64,000 bases of DNA from Steroidobacteraceae bacterium (GCA_019634915.1 JAHCAN010000002.1:1-64000), one strand, 5' to 3'. Shown: positions 25,885 through 35,448, numbered from the stretch's first letter. Program-made: numbers and translations. The notes: generated from the letters alone by a model not told the origin.

Positions 25885-28800
25885 GCACGCCACGCCGCCG
25901 GCCGACCTTGCCGAGCTCGATACCTTCGCGCGCGAGCGCGCGCTGCACACCGACATCTCGATCCTGCTCGGCGCACCGGCCGGCTCGGGCAAGACCACGG
26001 TGCTCACGCAACGCCTGCTCGCGCTGCTCGCCGTGGTCGATGAGCCGGAGCAAGTGCTCGCGATCACCTTCACGCGCAAGGCGGCCGCCGAGATGCGCAA
26101 GCGCGTGCTCGCGGCACTCGCCGGCGACATCGAGCCGGCGCATCCGCAGGCGGCGCTGCTCGCGCAGCTCGCGGCGAAGGTGCACGCACGCTCGGCCGAA
26201 CGGGGCTGGCAGCTCGAAGCCCAGGCTTCACGCCTGCGGATACTGACGATCGATGCGTTCAATTTCTCGCTGGCCGCGCAGCGCCCGCTCGCGGCGGGCG
26301 GCGGCACGGGCCTGTCGATCGCGGATCGTCCGGTGGAGCTGTACGCGCGCGCCGCCCGGCGCGCATTGCTCGACGGCGAAGGCGAACCGGGGCTGCGCCG
26401 CGATCTCGACCTGCTGTTCGAGCGCACCGACAACGACTGGGGCCGGGTCGAAGGACTGCTCGCGAGCATGCTCGCCCGGCGCGCCCACTGGCTGCCGCAC
26501 GTGCTCGTGAGCAGCAGCGAGCTGCGCGCGCGCATCGACGCGGCGCTGCGGCACATCGTCACGGAGCAGCTCGAGCGCAATCTCGCCGCCCTGCCGCGAG
26601 AGTGGCTGGCCGCGGCGCAGCGGCTGCCCGGCGCCGGCAGGCTCGATGCCGCGACCACGAGCCTCGAAGCCTGGTGCGCGCTCGCCGCGGCGACATTGAC
26701 GAAGGAGGGCACGCTGCGCAAGCGGGTCGATGCGCGTATCGGTCCAGCCTACCGCGAGGCCGCGAACAAGACGGTGCTGAAGGACGTCATCGCCGGACTC
26801 GACGGCATCGATGCGGCCGCGGACCTGCTCGCGGCCACGCGCCGCCTGCCGCCCGCGGCGCTGCCGGCGGATGATGGCGAGGCGATCGATGCGCTGGCCC
26901 GCGTGCTGACCTGGGCAGCCCGTTACCTGCAGGTCGAGTTCGCGCAGGCCGGGCAGGTCGATCACGTGTACGTCGCCGGGGCCGCGCGCGCGGCGCTGCA
27001 TCAGGACGGCGCGCCGAGTGATCTCGCGATCCACGCCGGGATGGCGCTGCGGCACATCCTCGTCGACGAATTCCAGGACACGTCGATCGAGCAGTTCGCG
27101 CTGCTCGAAGCGCTCGTGCAGGACTGGTCACCCGGCGATGGCCGCACGCTGTTCGTCGTCGGCGATCCGATGCAGTCGATCTACCAGTTCCGCGAGGCCG
27201 AAGTGGGTCTCTTCCTGCACGCGCGCGAGAAGGGCATCGGACCGGTGCGGCTCGAGTCGCTGCACCTGACGCGCAATTTCCGCTCGCGGCCGGCGCTGGT
27301 CGAATTCAGCAACGAGCTGTTCGCCAGCATCTTTCCTCGGCACGACGACGTGCGCGCCGCGGCCGTGCGCCATACGCCGAGCGTCGCGGCACGCGCGGCC
27401 CCGGAGCACGGCGGCGGCGCGGCCGGCGCGCTGCCCGCGGTCTCGCTGCGCGCGCTCGTGAACGGTGACGGCGATGACGAGGCGCGGGCGGTCGTCGAAC
27501 GCGTGCGCGCACTGCGCGCCGCCGATGCGCATGGGCGCATCACGATCCTCGTGCCCGCCCGCCCGCCCGCGGTGCCGATCTCGGCGCGGCTCGCCGAGGC
27601 CGGCTTCACGGTGCTCGGCGTCGATCTCGTGCCGCTCGCCGAGGTGCCGGTCGTGCGTGACGCGGTGGCGCTGCTGCGCGCGCTGCTGCATCGTGGCGAT
27701 CGCGCCGCCTGGCTGTCGGTGTTGCGCGCGCCCTGGTGCGGCCTGACGCTGCGCAGCCTCGGCGTGCTGTCGCCGCCGCGCGATCCGCTGACGATCCGGG
27801 AGGCCCTGCAGGCGCAGGACCGGATCGCGAGCCTCGAGCCTCGCGAGGCCGCGCGCATCGCGCGCGTGCGCCCGGTGCTCGAGAGCGCACTGGCGAGGGT
27901 GGGGCGCGACCCGCCCGGAGAGGCGCTCGCATCGGTGTGGATGCGCCTCGGCGGCGCCGATTGCCACGGCGAGGCGGAGCTGGCGGCGGCACGCGAACTG
28001 TTCACGGCGCTCGATGCCGCGTGGCATCGCGGCGAATGGCGAGGCGCGGCCTCGATCGACGGGTTGCTCGCCGACCTGTACGCACGCCCGGACGGTACCG
28101 ATCACACGGCGATCGAGATCATGACGATCCACCGCGCCAAGGGACTCGAGTTCGAGCACGTGGTGCTCGCGGGCCTCGGGCGCCGGCCACGGCACGACGA
28201 TGCGCCGCTGCTGCGCTGGCTCGACCTGCCGCGCGGCGAGGGCGGTTCGGATCTGCTGATGGCGCCGATCGTTCCGGCCGCGGAGCGGGACGAGCACCGG
28301 CTCGGCAGGTATCTCAGGCAGCTCGATGCCGAGCGCCGCCGCCACGAACAGCTGCGCGTGCTGTACGTCGCCGCCACTCGCGCGCGCGAGTCGCTGCACT
28401 GGATCGCCGGTGTTTCCGCGCGCGAAGGCGGCGAGCCGGAACCGCAGACCGGCACGCTGCTCGCGGCCGCATGGCCCGCGCTCGCCGGCCGGATCGAGCT
28501 CGTCGAGCCGGCTGCGATGCGTGAAACCGGCAACGGTGCGACCGGCGGCGAAACGACGCCGGCCGGCGCGGTCCCGCCATCCGCCACGCGGCTCGAGCGC
28601 CTGCCGGACGGCTGGCAGGCGCCCGCGCCCGACGGCGACCGCGTCGCGCACGGACTCTTGCTCGCGCGCGAGGCGACCGAGGCGCCCGAATTCAGCTGGG
28701 TGCAGGAAACCGCGCGCCATGTCGGCACCGTCGTCCACCGCATGCTCGAGCACTGGGACGAGGCGCGGCCGGCTACGCCCGCCGGGATCGACGCGCAGCA

Positions 28801-29224
28801 GCCCCTGATCGGCGCGCTGCTCGCGCGCCTCGGCGTACCGGTGGCGCAGCGCGCGGCGGCGACCGCCACGGTACTCGAGGCACTGCAGCGCACCTGGGAA
28901 GATCCGCGCGGGCGCTGGCTGTTCGATCCAGGCCATCGCGACGCGGCGACCGAGCTCGCGCTGAGCGGCCTGGTCGACGGCCGGCTCGTCAGCGCGGTGA
29001 TCGACCGCTCGTTCGTCGATGCGGACGGCACGCGCTGGGTGATCGACTACAAGACGAGCCGCCACGAAGGCGGCGATGTCGAGGCCTTCCTCGCGCAGGA
29101 ACTCGAGCGTTACCGGCCGCAGCTGTCGCGCTATGCGACGCTCGCGCGCGCGCTCGGCCGCGAGCCGGTACGCGCGGCGCTCTACTTCCCGCTGCTCGGC
29201 GCGTTCCGCGCTTACGATCAGTAG
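25877..29224 (+). CDS. AddA-like UvrD/Rep helicase-nuclease
   Basis: An 1115-residue superfamily 1 helicase. Walker A GAPAGSGKT is at residues 32-40, motif Ia is FTRKAAAEMRKRV, Walker B reads LVDEFQDTS, motif III VVGDPMQSIYQFREAEV, motif V MTIHRAKGLEFEHV and motif VI LYVAATRARESLHW. A C-terminal nuclease domain carries VIDYKTSRHEG. CGAGGAGG before ATG 25877 sets the start inside the preceding ORF. It is the partner of the AddB-like protein in end resection for recombination. Confidence 0.9.
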   Translation: MTEHATPPADLAELDTFARERALHTDISILLGAPAGSGKTTVLTQRLLALLAVVDEPEQVLAITFTRKAAAEMRKRVLAALAGDIEPAHPQAALLAQLAAKVHARSAERGWQLEAQASRLRILTIDAFNFSLAAQRPLAAGGGTGLSIADRPVELYARAARRALLDGEGEPGLRRDLDLLFERTDNDWGRVEGLLASMLARRAHWLPHVLVSSSELRARIDAALRHIVTEQLERNLAALPREWLAAAQRLPGAGRLDAATTSLEAWCALAAATLTKEGTLRKRVDARIGPAYREAANKTVLKDVIAGLDGIDAAADLLAATRRLPPAALPADDGEAIDALARVLTWAARYLQVEFAQAGQVDHVYVAGAARAALHQDGAPSDLAIHAGMALRHILVDEFQDTSIEQFALLEALVQDWSPGDGRTLFVVGDPMQSIYQFREAEVGLFLHAREKGIGPVRLESLHLTRNFRSRPALVEFSNELFASIFPRHDDVRAAAVRHTPSVAARAAPEHGGGAAGALPAVSLRALVNGDGDDEARAVVERVRALRAADAHGRITILVPARPPAVPISARLAEAGFTVLGVDLVPLAEVPVVRDAVALLRALLHRGDRAAWLSVLRAPWCGLTLRSLGVLSPPRDPLTIREALQAQDRIASLEPREAARIARVRPVLESALARVGRDPPGEALASVWMRLGGADCHGEAELAAARELFTALDAAWHRGEWRGAASIDGLLADLYARPDGTDHTAIEIMTIHRAKGLEFEHVVLAGLGRRPRHDDAPLLRWLDLPRGEGGSDLLMAPIVPAAERDEHRLGRYLRQLDAERRRHEQLRVLYVAATRARESLHWIAGVSAREGGEPEPQTGTLLAAAWPALAGRIELVEPAAMRETGNGATGGETTPAGAVPPSATRLERLPDGWQAPAPDGDRVAHGLLLAREATEAPEFSWVQETARHVGTVVHRMLEHWDEARPATPAGIDAQQPLIGALLARLGVPVAQRAAATATVLEALQRTWEDPRGRWLFDPGHRDAATELALSGLVDGRLVSAVIDRSFVDADGTRWVIDYKTSRHEGGDVEAFLAQELERYRPQLSRYATLARALGREPVRAALYFPLLGAFRAYDQ

Positions 29225-29976
29225 GTGCCGGCGACCGAGAAGGGCCGCTGGCCGTGGGCATCGGGCGTGCCGAGGAAGCTGATCTGCCGCACGAGAACTT
29301 CGGGCGCATCGGCGCGCGGCGCGACCAGTCCTTCGACGACGTAGCCCGGCTCGTCGGTCAGCGTCAACGTGCCGGTGACGCCGAGCGGCCCGCCGACGTC
29401 GCGCAGCGCGCCGCGCCGCGGCGCGTCCGCCGTGAACGTGATTTCGTAGTTGCCGAGCGCCGTCGCCCGCCCGCTGCCCTGGACGAGGTCCTGCACGGTC
29501 ACGGTGCCGGCGATGTCGTCGACGACGCGCCCGCTGAGCGCGAGCTGCCCGAGCCGGGCATGCAGCGTGCCGCGCAGCCCCATCTCGTTGCTGCCGAGCA
29601 GGCCGCCGCCAAGCGTGAGCCGTGCATCGAGATCGCGCGCGACGATGCGACCGCCGGCGCGCAGTTCGATCCGGCCGCGCAATACGTCGCCGAGCTGGCG
29701 TGCATCGACGTCGGCCGCGAGTCCGCCGCTCAGCAGGCGCAGCGGGCGCAGCTGCCACGAGACGCTGCCGAGCGCATGCTGGCCGACCGCGAGCGATGCG
29801 CAGCGGCCGTGCCACACGCTGCCGCTCGGCGCCTCGCAATGCGTCGCCGCGGGCAGCCAGCGCGTGGCCCACGCGAGCGGCCAGCGCACGACCAGCGTGA
29901 CCAGCAGCGCGATGACGACCAGCGCCGCCCAGAACCAGCCCGAACGGCCGGAGCGCGTGTCCGGGCGCGCGCTCAC
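29218..29976 (-). CDS. gspN: Type II secretion system protein N
   Basis: A 252-residue bitopic inner-membrane protein. One N-terminal helix (WFWAALVVIALLVTLVV) is followed by a periplasmic beta-rich domain: CEAPSGSVWHGRCASLAVG, LGSVSWQLRPLRLLSGGLAADV, LGNYEITFTADA. This is GspN (T2SSN). It is the last gene of the leftward gsp row and overlaps gspM by 4 bases and the convergent helicase gene by 7. Confidence 0.85.
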   Translation of the reverse strand: MSARPDTRSGRSGWFWAALVVIALLVTLVVRWPLAWATRWLPAATHCEAPSGSVWHGRCASLAVGQHALGSVSWQLRPLRLLSGGLAADVDARQLGDVLRGRIELRAGGRIVARDLDARLTLGGGLLGSNEMGLRGTLHARLGQLALSGRVVDDIAGTVTVQDLVQGSGRATALGNYEITFTADAPRRGALRDVGGPLGVTGTLTLTDEPGYVVEGLVAPRADAPEVLVRQISFLGTPDAHGQRPFSVAGTY

Positions 29977-30455
29977 TGTGCGTTCAGCTCGACGGTGGCG
30001 TTGACGAGCCCGGGCTGTTCGGTGCGCTCGATCGTCGTCGCGACGACCCGGATGCCGTGCTGCTGGCGCAGGCGCGCGAGCCAGGCGATCAGGATGTCGA
30101 AGCGCGCGCCGTTCAGCTGCACGCGCTGGCCACCCTGGCCGGCCGGCTCGGAGCGTGCGAGCGCCTCACCGAGCTGGGCCTCGCGCGCGGTGCGATCGAC
30201 GATCACGACCAGCGATTCCTGGCTCGTCGGCGTGTCGGCGACCGGGCCTGCGCCCGCGAGCGCCGGCGCGATGCCCTGCATCCATGCGAGGTCGGCGCGT
30301 TTCGCCGCGACACGCTGTTCGAGCGCGGCGGCGCCGCGCTGCAGCGGCAATATCACCATCAGCAGCACGATCACGAGTGCCGCGCAGCCGCCGATCACGA
30401 TGAAGCGGCGCTCGCGCGGGGCGAGGCCCTCGAACCAGCGCGTGACGGCGCCCAT
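29973..30455 (-). CDS. gspM: Type II secretion system protein M
   Basis: A 160-residue inner-membrane protein. It starts with WFEGLAPRERRFIVIGG, a single helix (CAALVIVLLMVILPL), a coiled-coil stretch, and a ferredoxin-like periplasmic domain ending RVVATTIERTEQPGLVNATVEL. It works with GspL in the inner-membrane platform. Its start shares one base with the end of gspL. Confidence 0.85.
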   Translation of the reverse strand: MGAVTRWFEGLAPRERRFIVIGGCAALVIVLLMVILPLQRGAAALEQRVAAKRADLAWMQGIAPALAGAGPVADTPTSQESLVVIVDRTAREAQLGEALARSEPAGQGGQRVQLNGARFDILIAWLARLRQQHGIRVVATTIERTEQPGLVNATVELNAQ

Positions 30456-31708
30456 CACGCCCCCGCCAGTTTGATCTGGATGCGACCCTCGTAACCGGAG
30501 TCGGCGGCGGTGCCGCTCGAGATCTCGGTCACGAGCCCGCTCGAGCGCAGCTCGCGGTTGATCCGGTCGAGGCTTTCGGCATCGGCGGCGTGCACGCGCA
30601 GATCGAGCGTGCCCTCGCGCATCGACAGGCCGAGCAGCTCGGCGCCCGGCGCGGCGTTGCGCGCCTGCGCGAAGGCGCTGAGCGCCGGCAGCAGCCCCGC
30701 GCGGTCGCCGCCGTCCTGCAAAGTCTGGTAGCGCAGGGCCATGCGGTTGCGCGGATCGGCCGGCAGCTGCGCGCCGGGCATCGCGGTGCGGAAGGTCTGC
30801 TCGATCTGCAGGTCGAGCGCGCGCTCGGCCGCGTTCAGACGCTGGATCTGGAAGATCCTGCCGCCGATGAACAGCACCAGCAGCGCGGCCGCGAGTGCTG
30901 CCGGCACCCGCCAGCGCCGCAAGCCACCGGTGCCCGTGCCGCGCGGCGCAAAGTCGCCCTGCAGCAGATTGAGCGGCGCGGCGATGCCGATCTGGCTCGC
31001 GAGCCACGGCAGCGAACCCTGCGGCAGCAGCTGCACCTTGGCCGCGGCGAAATGCCCCTGCAGGAAGCCGAGCGCGCCGGCGTGCTGCGGCCAGTCGGCG
31101 GCCGGCGCGAGCAACAGCAGCGACAGCGACGCGGGCTCGACGCCTTCGCCGTAGGCCGCGCTCGCCGCGAGGAAACCGAAAGTCTCCTCGAGACTGCCGA
31201 CGGGCGTAACGATCGGTGGGTGAGCGGGCGCCGCGAGCACCAGCGAATCGCCATCGAGCCAGGCGACGACCTGGCCGGGATTGCCGGCGATCATGCTCGC
31301 TTCGCTGTAGAGCGCCATGGGCGTGAGCCCCGCTGCAGCGAGCGCATCGGCCACCGCCTGCATCGCCGCGCGGTCGACGACCGCGACCGCCGTGCGCGCG
31401 CTGCCGTGCGCGCGCTGACCGACCGCGAAGTGCAAGGTGTCGATGTCGTCGGCCACCTGCTCTTCGAGCGCGTACGGCACGACCTGCGCGAGCTTTGCGC
31501 TGCTCTTCGCCGGCAGTTGCGCGTCGGTCAGCAGTACGTGATCGGCCGGCAGCAGGACCGCGGTGCGGCGGCCGCCTGCCTGCGATGCCGCCTGCTCGAG
31601 CGTGCCGGTGTCGGGCGCCGCGAGCAAATGGCCCTGCGAATCGACCGCGACCCAGCTGACCGGATCGCCGCTGACGCGGGGCAATCGCACAACGAACCAG
31701 TCAGCCAT
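30455..31708 (-). CDS. gspL: Type II secretion system protein L
   Basis: A 417-residue bitopic protein. The cytoplasmic actin-like domain (residues 1-240, LPRVSGDPVSWVAVDSQGHL, VPYALEEQVADDIDTLHFAVG) docks the secretion ATPase GspE. A helix near residue 260 (VPAALAAALLVLFIG) crosses the membrane, and a periplasmic domain follows (GTLDLRVHAADAESLDRI). A 3-base gap separates it from gspK. Confidence 0.87.
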   Translation of the reverse strand: MADWFVVRLPRVSGDPVSWVAVDSQGHLLAAPDTGTLEQAASQAGGRRTAVLLPADHVLLTDAQLPAKSSAKLAQVVPYALEEQVADDIDTLHFAVGQRAHGSARTAVAVVDRAAMQAVADALAAAGLTPMALYSEASMIAGNPGQVVAWLDGDSLVLAAPAHPPIVTPVGSLEETFGFLAASAAYGEGVEPASLSLLLLAPAADWPQHAGALGFLQGHFAAAKVQLLPQGSLPWLASQIGIAAPLNLLQGDFAPRGTGTGGLRRWRVPAALAAALLVLFIGGRIFQIQRLNAAERALDLQIEQTFRTAMPGAQLPADPRNRMALRYQTLQDGGDRAGLLPALSAFAQARNAAPGAELLGLSMREGTLDLRVHAADAESLDRINRELRSSGLVTEISSGTAADSGYEGRIQIKLAGA

Positions 31709-31711
31709 GGA

Positions 31712-32644
31712 TCAATCCGTACCGTAGGTGCGCAGGATCGGGCGGACGCCCGTCGTTTCACGTTTGAGCAGACTGTACAAGGCGAGCTCCATGGTGCCAA
31801 TACCGACGAAGCTGCGCAGGCGGAAGTATTCCGATCTGTCGGTGATCTGATACTGCAGCAGCTGCCACTGGTCGGCGGGAATCTTGGCCTGCAGATCGGC
31901 CTTGGTCGGAAAACAGCCGGCCTCGCGCGATTTCGCGAGGCGTTCGGGATCGAGGCCGTATTCGTGCTCTTCGGTCATCGCATCGATCACGATGCCCGCG
32001 GCCGTGCACACGTTCAGCGGCGTGCCCGGCGGCAGCGCCGACAGGTAGGGCGCGAGCCGCTGGTAGCGCTCGATGCCAAAGCCCGGCAGCGCGAGCAGTT
32101 CGCTGACGCTGACGATCGGCGCGTTCGGCGCCCGGTAGGCGGGGTTCTGCGCGAGATACAGCGTGTCCTCGCCGCCCTCGAAGCCGTTCGGCTCGACGTC
32201 GGCATCGATCCAGTCGGCGAGCAGGGTGGCCCATTTGGACTCGAGCTGCAGTGCCTCGAGCAGGCGCGTGAACTGCTGGATCACTTCCGGCCGCGCGACA
32301 CCGTCGCCGTTGATGAGGTTGTTGACGTTGAAGCGCCCCTGGGCGTCGTCGAGACGCGCTTCGAGCCAGATGCCCGAACCCGGGATCAGCTCGATCGGGC
32401 CGTAGGGCCGCGCCCAGTTCTCGCTGTAGTCGTCGCGCTCGCTGTCCTTGCGGTCCTCGCGCAGCACGTAGGCCGCCATCGCCTCGGCCGCCGCGGCGAA
32501 CTGGATGCCCTGGTCGAACATGAACGCGCCGCTCGTGCGGCGCGCGGTCATGCCGTTCGAGAAGGCGATCGCCGCCGCGACGATCGTCGCGAGCGCGACC
32601 AGGATGATCGCCGTCAGCATCGCGACACCGCGCTCGCGTCTCAT
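31712..32644 (-). CDS. gspK: Type II secretion minor pseudopilin K
   Basis: A 310-residue large minor pseudopilin. A short leader RRERG precedes VAMLTAIILVALAT. The usual Glu5 is absent, as expected for GspK, which caps the pseudopilus tip. The alpha-domain insertion (LLADWIDADVEPNGFEGGED, LLALPGFGIERYQRLAPYLSALP) is typical. Its start overlaps the gspJ stop by 4 bases. Confidence 0.88.
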   Translation of the reverse strand: MRRERGVAMLTAIILVALATIVAAAIAFSNGMTARRTSGAFMFDQGIQFAAAAEAMAAYVLREDRKDSERDDYSENWARPYGPIELIPGSGIWLEARLDDAQGRFNVNNLINGDGVARPEVIQQFTRLLEALQLESKWATLLADWIDADVEPNGFEGGEDTLYLAQNPAYRAPNAPIVSVSELLALPGFGIERYQRLAPYLSALPPGTPLNVCTAAGIVIDAMTEEHEYGLDPERLAKSREAGCFPTKADLQAKIPADQWQLLQYQITDRSEYFRLRSFVGIGTMELALYSLLKRETTGVRPILRTYGTD

Positions 32645-33258
32645 CCCGGCACCTCGATGATGCGCGTCACCATGCCGAAGTCCTCGAGATCGAGCGTCAC
32701 CTCGACCGCGATCGGCCGGCTGCGCAGCTGCGGCTGGCGGGGATCGCCGCCGGTGACGATGCCTGGCCATTGCTCGGTCCAGCTGCGGCCGCTTTCCATG
32801 AAGCGCAAACGCACCGCGCGCACGCGATCGAGCAGCTTGCGCCGCACCGGCTGCGCGCCGAGCACGGTATCGAGCACGCGCCAGTGCTCGCGATAGAGTG
32901 TGCCGTCCTCGAACACGTAGCGCACGCGCTCGAGCGCCGGGCGCTGCAGGCCCGCCGGATTCGCCCAGCCCATGCGCGTGAACGTGGCGAGCGCCTCGGC
33001 GCGCCCGTCGGCGAGCAGTGCCGGGTCGGCGCCGTCGCCGACCAGGCTGCGCACCGGCCGCGGCGCGAGCTGGCCGAAGTCCTGCGACAGGATGCGCATC
33101 GTGCCGACGAGCGCGCCGAGGCGCTCCTGCCCGGATTTGACGGCCTCGCGATTCGCGAGCGCCTGTTGCAGGGCGCCGTAGCCCATCGCGAACATGATCG
33201 CCGAGACGAACAGCGCGACCAGCAACTCGATCAGCGTGAAACCGCGCGCGCGCATCAT
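32641..33258 (-). CDS. gspJ: Type II secretion minor pseudopilin J
   Basis: A 205-residue minor pseudopilin with prepilin cleavage site ARG-FTLIELLVALFVSAIMFAM. The remainder fits GspJ (YGALQQALANREAV, LSQDFGQLAPRPVRS, DRVRAVRLRFMESGRSWTEQWP). ATG 33258 was preferred to 33255 because it gives the 4-base overlap with gspI. Confidence 0.88.
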   Translation of the reverse strand: MMRARGFTLIELLVALFVSAIMFAMGYGALQQALANREAVKSGQERLGALVGTMRILSQDFGQLAPRPVRSLVGDGADPALLADGRAEALATFTRMGWANPAGLQRPALERVRYVFEDGTLYREHWRVLDTVLGAQPVRRKLLDRVRAVRLRFMESGRSWTEQWPGIVTGGDPRQPQLRSRPIAVEVTLDLEDFGMVTRIIEVPG

Positions 33259-33773
33259 GTGGTCGGCCGCGTGCCGCCCGGGGTCGGAGCGGGGGCCTCG
33301 CCCGGTTGCAGCGCCTCGCCTGGCGAGGTCGCGGGCTCGCCCTGGAACGGCCCGCCGTTCCAGTCCGGCTCGAGGCCGCTCGGGGCCGGCACGGCGTCGC
33401 CGACGACACCGCTCGCCGTCACGGTCCACGAATCCTTCGCACGCCGGCCCGCCTGTTCGACGGCGTCGGCGACGCGCACGTCGATGCGCAGCAGCCCCGG
33501 CACGTCGGTCTCGACGATCTCCTGCTCGTATTTCCATTTGCGTCCGGCATAGTCGATCTCGCCCGACGACTTGCCCTTCGACGGTCGCCGTGCGGCGAGG
33601 CGCAGCTCGCTGATGCGGTTCAGCGCGATCCATTCGGCGAAGGCCTTGTCGCGCAGGTAGATCGAGGAGTCGGCCGCGGACGTGAGCGAGCCGAGCAGGG
33701 CCGCCATGCCGACCGCGACGATCACCAGCGCGACCAGCACCTCGATCAGCGTGAAACCGCGGGAGGCGCTCAA
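33255..33773 (-). CDS. gspI: Type II secretion minor pseudopilin I
   Basis: A 172-residue minor pseudopilin: SRG-FTLIEVLVALVIVAVGMAALLG, then the GspI pattern AEWIALNRISELRLA. It is longer than usual (about 120-130) because of a Pro/Gly-rich C-terminal extension (PAPSGLEPDWNGGPFQ, PGEALQPGEAPAPTPGG) that is probably disordered. Confidence 0.87.
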   Translation of the reverse strand: MSASRGFTLIEVLVALVIVAVGMAALLGSLTSAADSSIYLRDKAFAEWIALNRISELRLAARRPSKGKSSGEIDYAGRKWKYEQEIVETDVPGLLRIDVRVADAVEQAGRRAKDSWTVTASGVVGDAVPAPSGLEPDWNGGPFQGEPATSPGEALQPGEAPAPTPGGTRPTT

Positions 33774-34300
33774 CGGGCGGCTCCGTCGTCGGGAAGCTTC
33801 AGCACGACGGCGCCGTCGTCGTCGCTCGCGAGCGTGGCGACGGCGACGGGCGTGCTGCCGGCACGCTCGAGCGTCAGCTCGAACGGCGTGACGTCGCCGT
33901 TCGAGAACAGCATCAGTTGCGGTTGCAGCGGCTCACCGGTCTTGGGAGGGCGCAGCATCACTTCGCGCCCCTCGATGCGCAGGCGGATGCGCAGGCCCGG
34001 CGGCAGCGTGCGCTCGCGCAGCACATCGTCGTCGTCGAGCACGTGCCAGATGCCGCGTCGCGGGTCGAAGGCGAGGAAGGCGTAGCGGTCGGCCTCGATG
34101 CGCAGGCCGTATTCGCGCGTCGCGAGCTCGGCGTGTTCGCGCGTGTAGCCGATCAGCGTGTCGAGGCGGCGCGCCTCGGTCTCGAGCGCATCGTCGCGCT
34201 TCGCGGTGCCGAGCGAGAGCACCATGCCGACCGCGAGCAGCCCGATGATCACCACGACCACCAGGATCTCGACCAGCGTGAAGCCGCGTGTCTGCGTCAT
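33770..34300 (-). CDS. gspH: Type II secretion minor pseudopilin H
   Basis: A 176-residue minor pseudopilin: TRG-FTLVEILVVVVIIGLLAVGM at the N-terminus, then ETEARRLDTLIGYTREHAELATREYGLRI as in GspH/XcpU. It overlaps gspI by 4 bases and lies 34 bases downstream of gspG. Confidence 0.87.
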   Translation of the reverse strand: MTQTRGFTLVEILVVVVIIGLLAVGMVLSLGTAKRDDALETEARRLDTLIGYTREHAELATREYGLRIEADRYAFLAFDPRRGIWHVLDDDDVLRERTLPPGLRIRLRIEGREVMLRPPKTGEPLQPQLMLFSNGDVTPFELTLERAGSTPVAVATLASDDDGAVVLKLPDDGAAR

Positions 34301-34334
34301 GGCCGGTGACCCGGCGGTCCGGCGCCGGCGCGCC

Positions 34335-34772
34335 CTAGCGGTCGAGATTCCAGTTGCCGATATCGGCATTGATCCCGTCGCCACCGGGCTCGCCATCGGC
34401 GCCGAGCGAGTAGAGGTCATATTCGCCGCCGCGCGTGCCGGGATACACGTACTGGTAGTCGTTGCCCCACGGATCCTTGTTGACGCGCTTCAGGTAGCCG
34501 CCGGCACGCCAGTTGCGCACCTGCGGGTCGGCGGGCTTCTGCACCAGCGCGGTGAGCCCCGCGTCGGTGCCCGGGTACTGGAAGGTGTCGAGCTTGTACA
34601 TCGTCAGCGCCGTTTCGAGCGCCTGGATGTCCTGCTTCGCCTTGACGATCTTCGCATCGTCGACGCGACCCAGGATCTGCGGGGCGATGAACGCGGCCAG
34701 CAGGCCGATGATCACCACCACGACCATGATTTCGATCAGGGTGAACCCCGCCGAACGGGATGGAGAAGCCAT
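34335..34772 (-). CDS. gspG: Type II secretion major pseudopilin G
   Basis: A 145-residue major pseudopilin. SAG-FTLIEIMVVVVIIGLLAAFIAPQILG is cleaved after Gly by the prepilin peptidase. The calcium-binding C-terminal loop YSLGADGEPGGDGINADIGNW is intact, and VNKDPWGNDYQYVYPGTRGGEYD is diagnostic. It is the first gene of the leftward row. gspC, D, E and F are not next to it. No Shine-Dalgarno sequence is visible. CATTAT lies 7 bases before the ATG. Confidence 0.95.
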   Translation of the reverse strand: MASPSRSAGFTLIEIMVVVVIIGLLAAFIAPQILGRVDDAKIVKAKQDIQALETALTMYKLDTFQYPGTDAGLTALVQKPADPQVRNWRAGGYLKRVNKDPWGNDYQYVYPGTRGGEYDLYSLGADGEPGGDGINADIGNWNLDR

Positions 34773-34809
34773 ATGGCGGATAATGATAGCAAATGGCCCC
34801 GGACGAACC

Positions 34810-35421
34810 ATGACGAACGGCTCGGTACGCCGCCGCGCCACGCGCGTGCTGGCGTCGGTGAATGGCGACGGTCGCCACGGACTCGCGCTGCTCGCGCTCG
34901 TCGCGATCGTGCTGCTGTCCGGATTCGCGGGCCGGGCCGGCATCGACCTGCTCGCATACCAGCGTGACGCGATCGGGGCCGGGGAGCTGTGGCGACTGCT
35001 GAGCGGCCACTGGGTCCATTTCGACCCGCATCACGCGTTGTTGAACGCGCTCGGCCTGGCGCTGCTGTGGATGCTGTTCGCCCGGGACCTACGACCCGCG
35101 CACTGGCTGCTCGTCGTCGGCGCATCGATCGCCGCGATCGATGCGGGGCTGTGGTGGCTCGACCCCGACGTCGGCTGGTATGTCGGCGCATCCGGCTGGC
35201 TGCACGGCGTGCTGGCCGCCGGGGCCTGGGTGCATCTGCGCCGCGGCGATGCCGACCGCTGGCTGCTCGTCGCACTGCTGGTCGCCAAGCTGCTGATGGA
35301 GCAGCGCGCTCCGCTGCCGTTCTCGGGCGACATGCCGGTGATCGTCGAGGCGCATCTCTACGGTGCCCTCGGCGGACTCGCCGCGGCCATCTGCCTGCCG
35401 CCGCGACGCGAGCCGCTATAA
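34810..35421 (+). CDS. rrtA: Rhombosortase (rhomboid-type intramembrane protease)
   Basis: A 203-residue membrane protein with about six helices. GHWVHFDPHHALLNALGLALLW, YVGASGWLHG (Ser128) and VIVEAHLYGALGGL (His182) give the rhomboid serine-histidine dyad in the compact rhombosortase arrangement. Known rhombosortases process proteins ending in a GlyGly-CTERM tail after export, often by type II secretion. The gene is divergent from gspG with 37 bases between starts, which supports that role. The stop codon overlaps the fabD -10 box. Confidence 0.82.
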   Translation: MTNGSVRRRATRVLASVNGDGRHGLALLALVAIVLLSGFAGRAGIDLLAYQRDAIGAGELWRLLSGHWVHFDPHHALLNALGLALLWMLFARDLRPAHWLLVVGASIAAIDAGLWWLDPDVGWYVGASGWLHGVLAAGAWVHLRRGDADRWLLVALLVAKLLMEQRAPLPFSGDMPVIVEAHLYGALGGLAAAICLPPRREPL

Positions 35422-35422
35422 T
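35417..35422 (+). promoter_or_regulatory. -10 box of the fab operon
   Basis: A consensus TATAAT overlaps the rrtA stop codon and lies 26 bases before the fabD ATG. No good -35 at 17 bases was found. Confidence 0.5.
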
Positions 35423-35448
35423 CCGCGCCCCGGACTTCAGGACTACGC

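Noticed and set aside
27128..29872. Long minus-strand frame opposite the AddA-like helicase
   Set aside because: All SF1 helicase motifs are on the plus strand. The reverse frame has only compositional Arg/Ala/Asp repeats.
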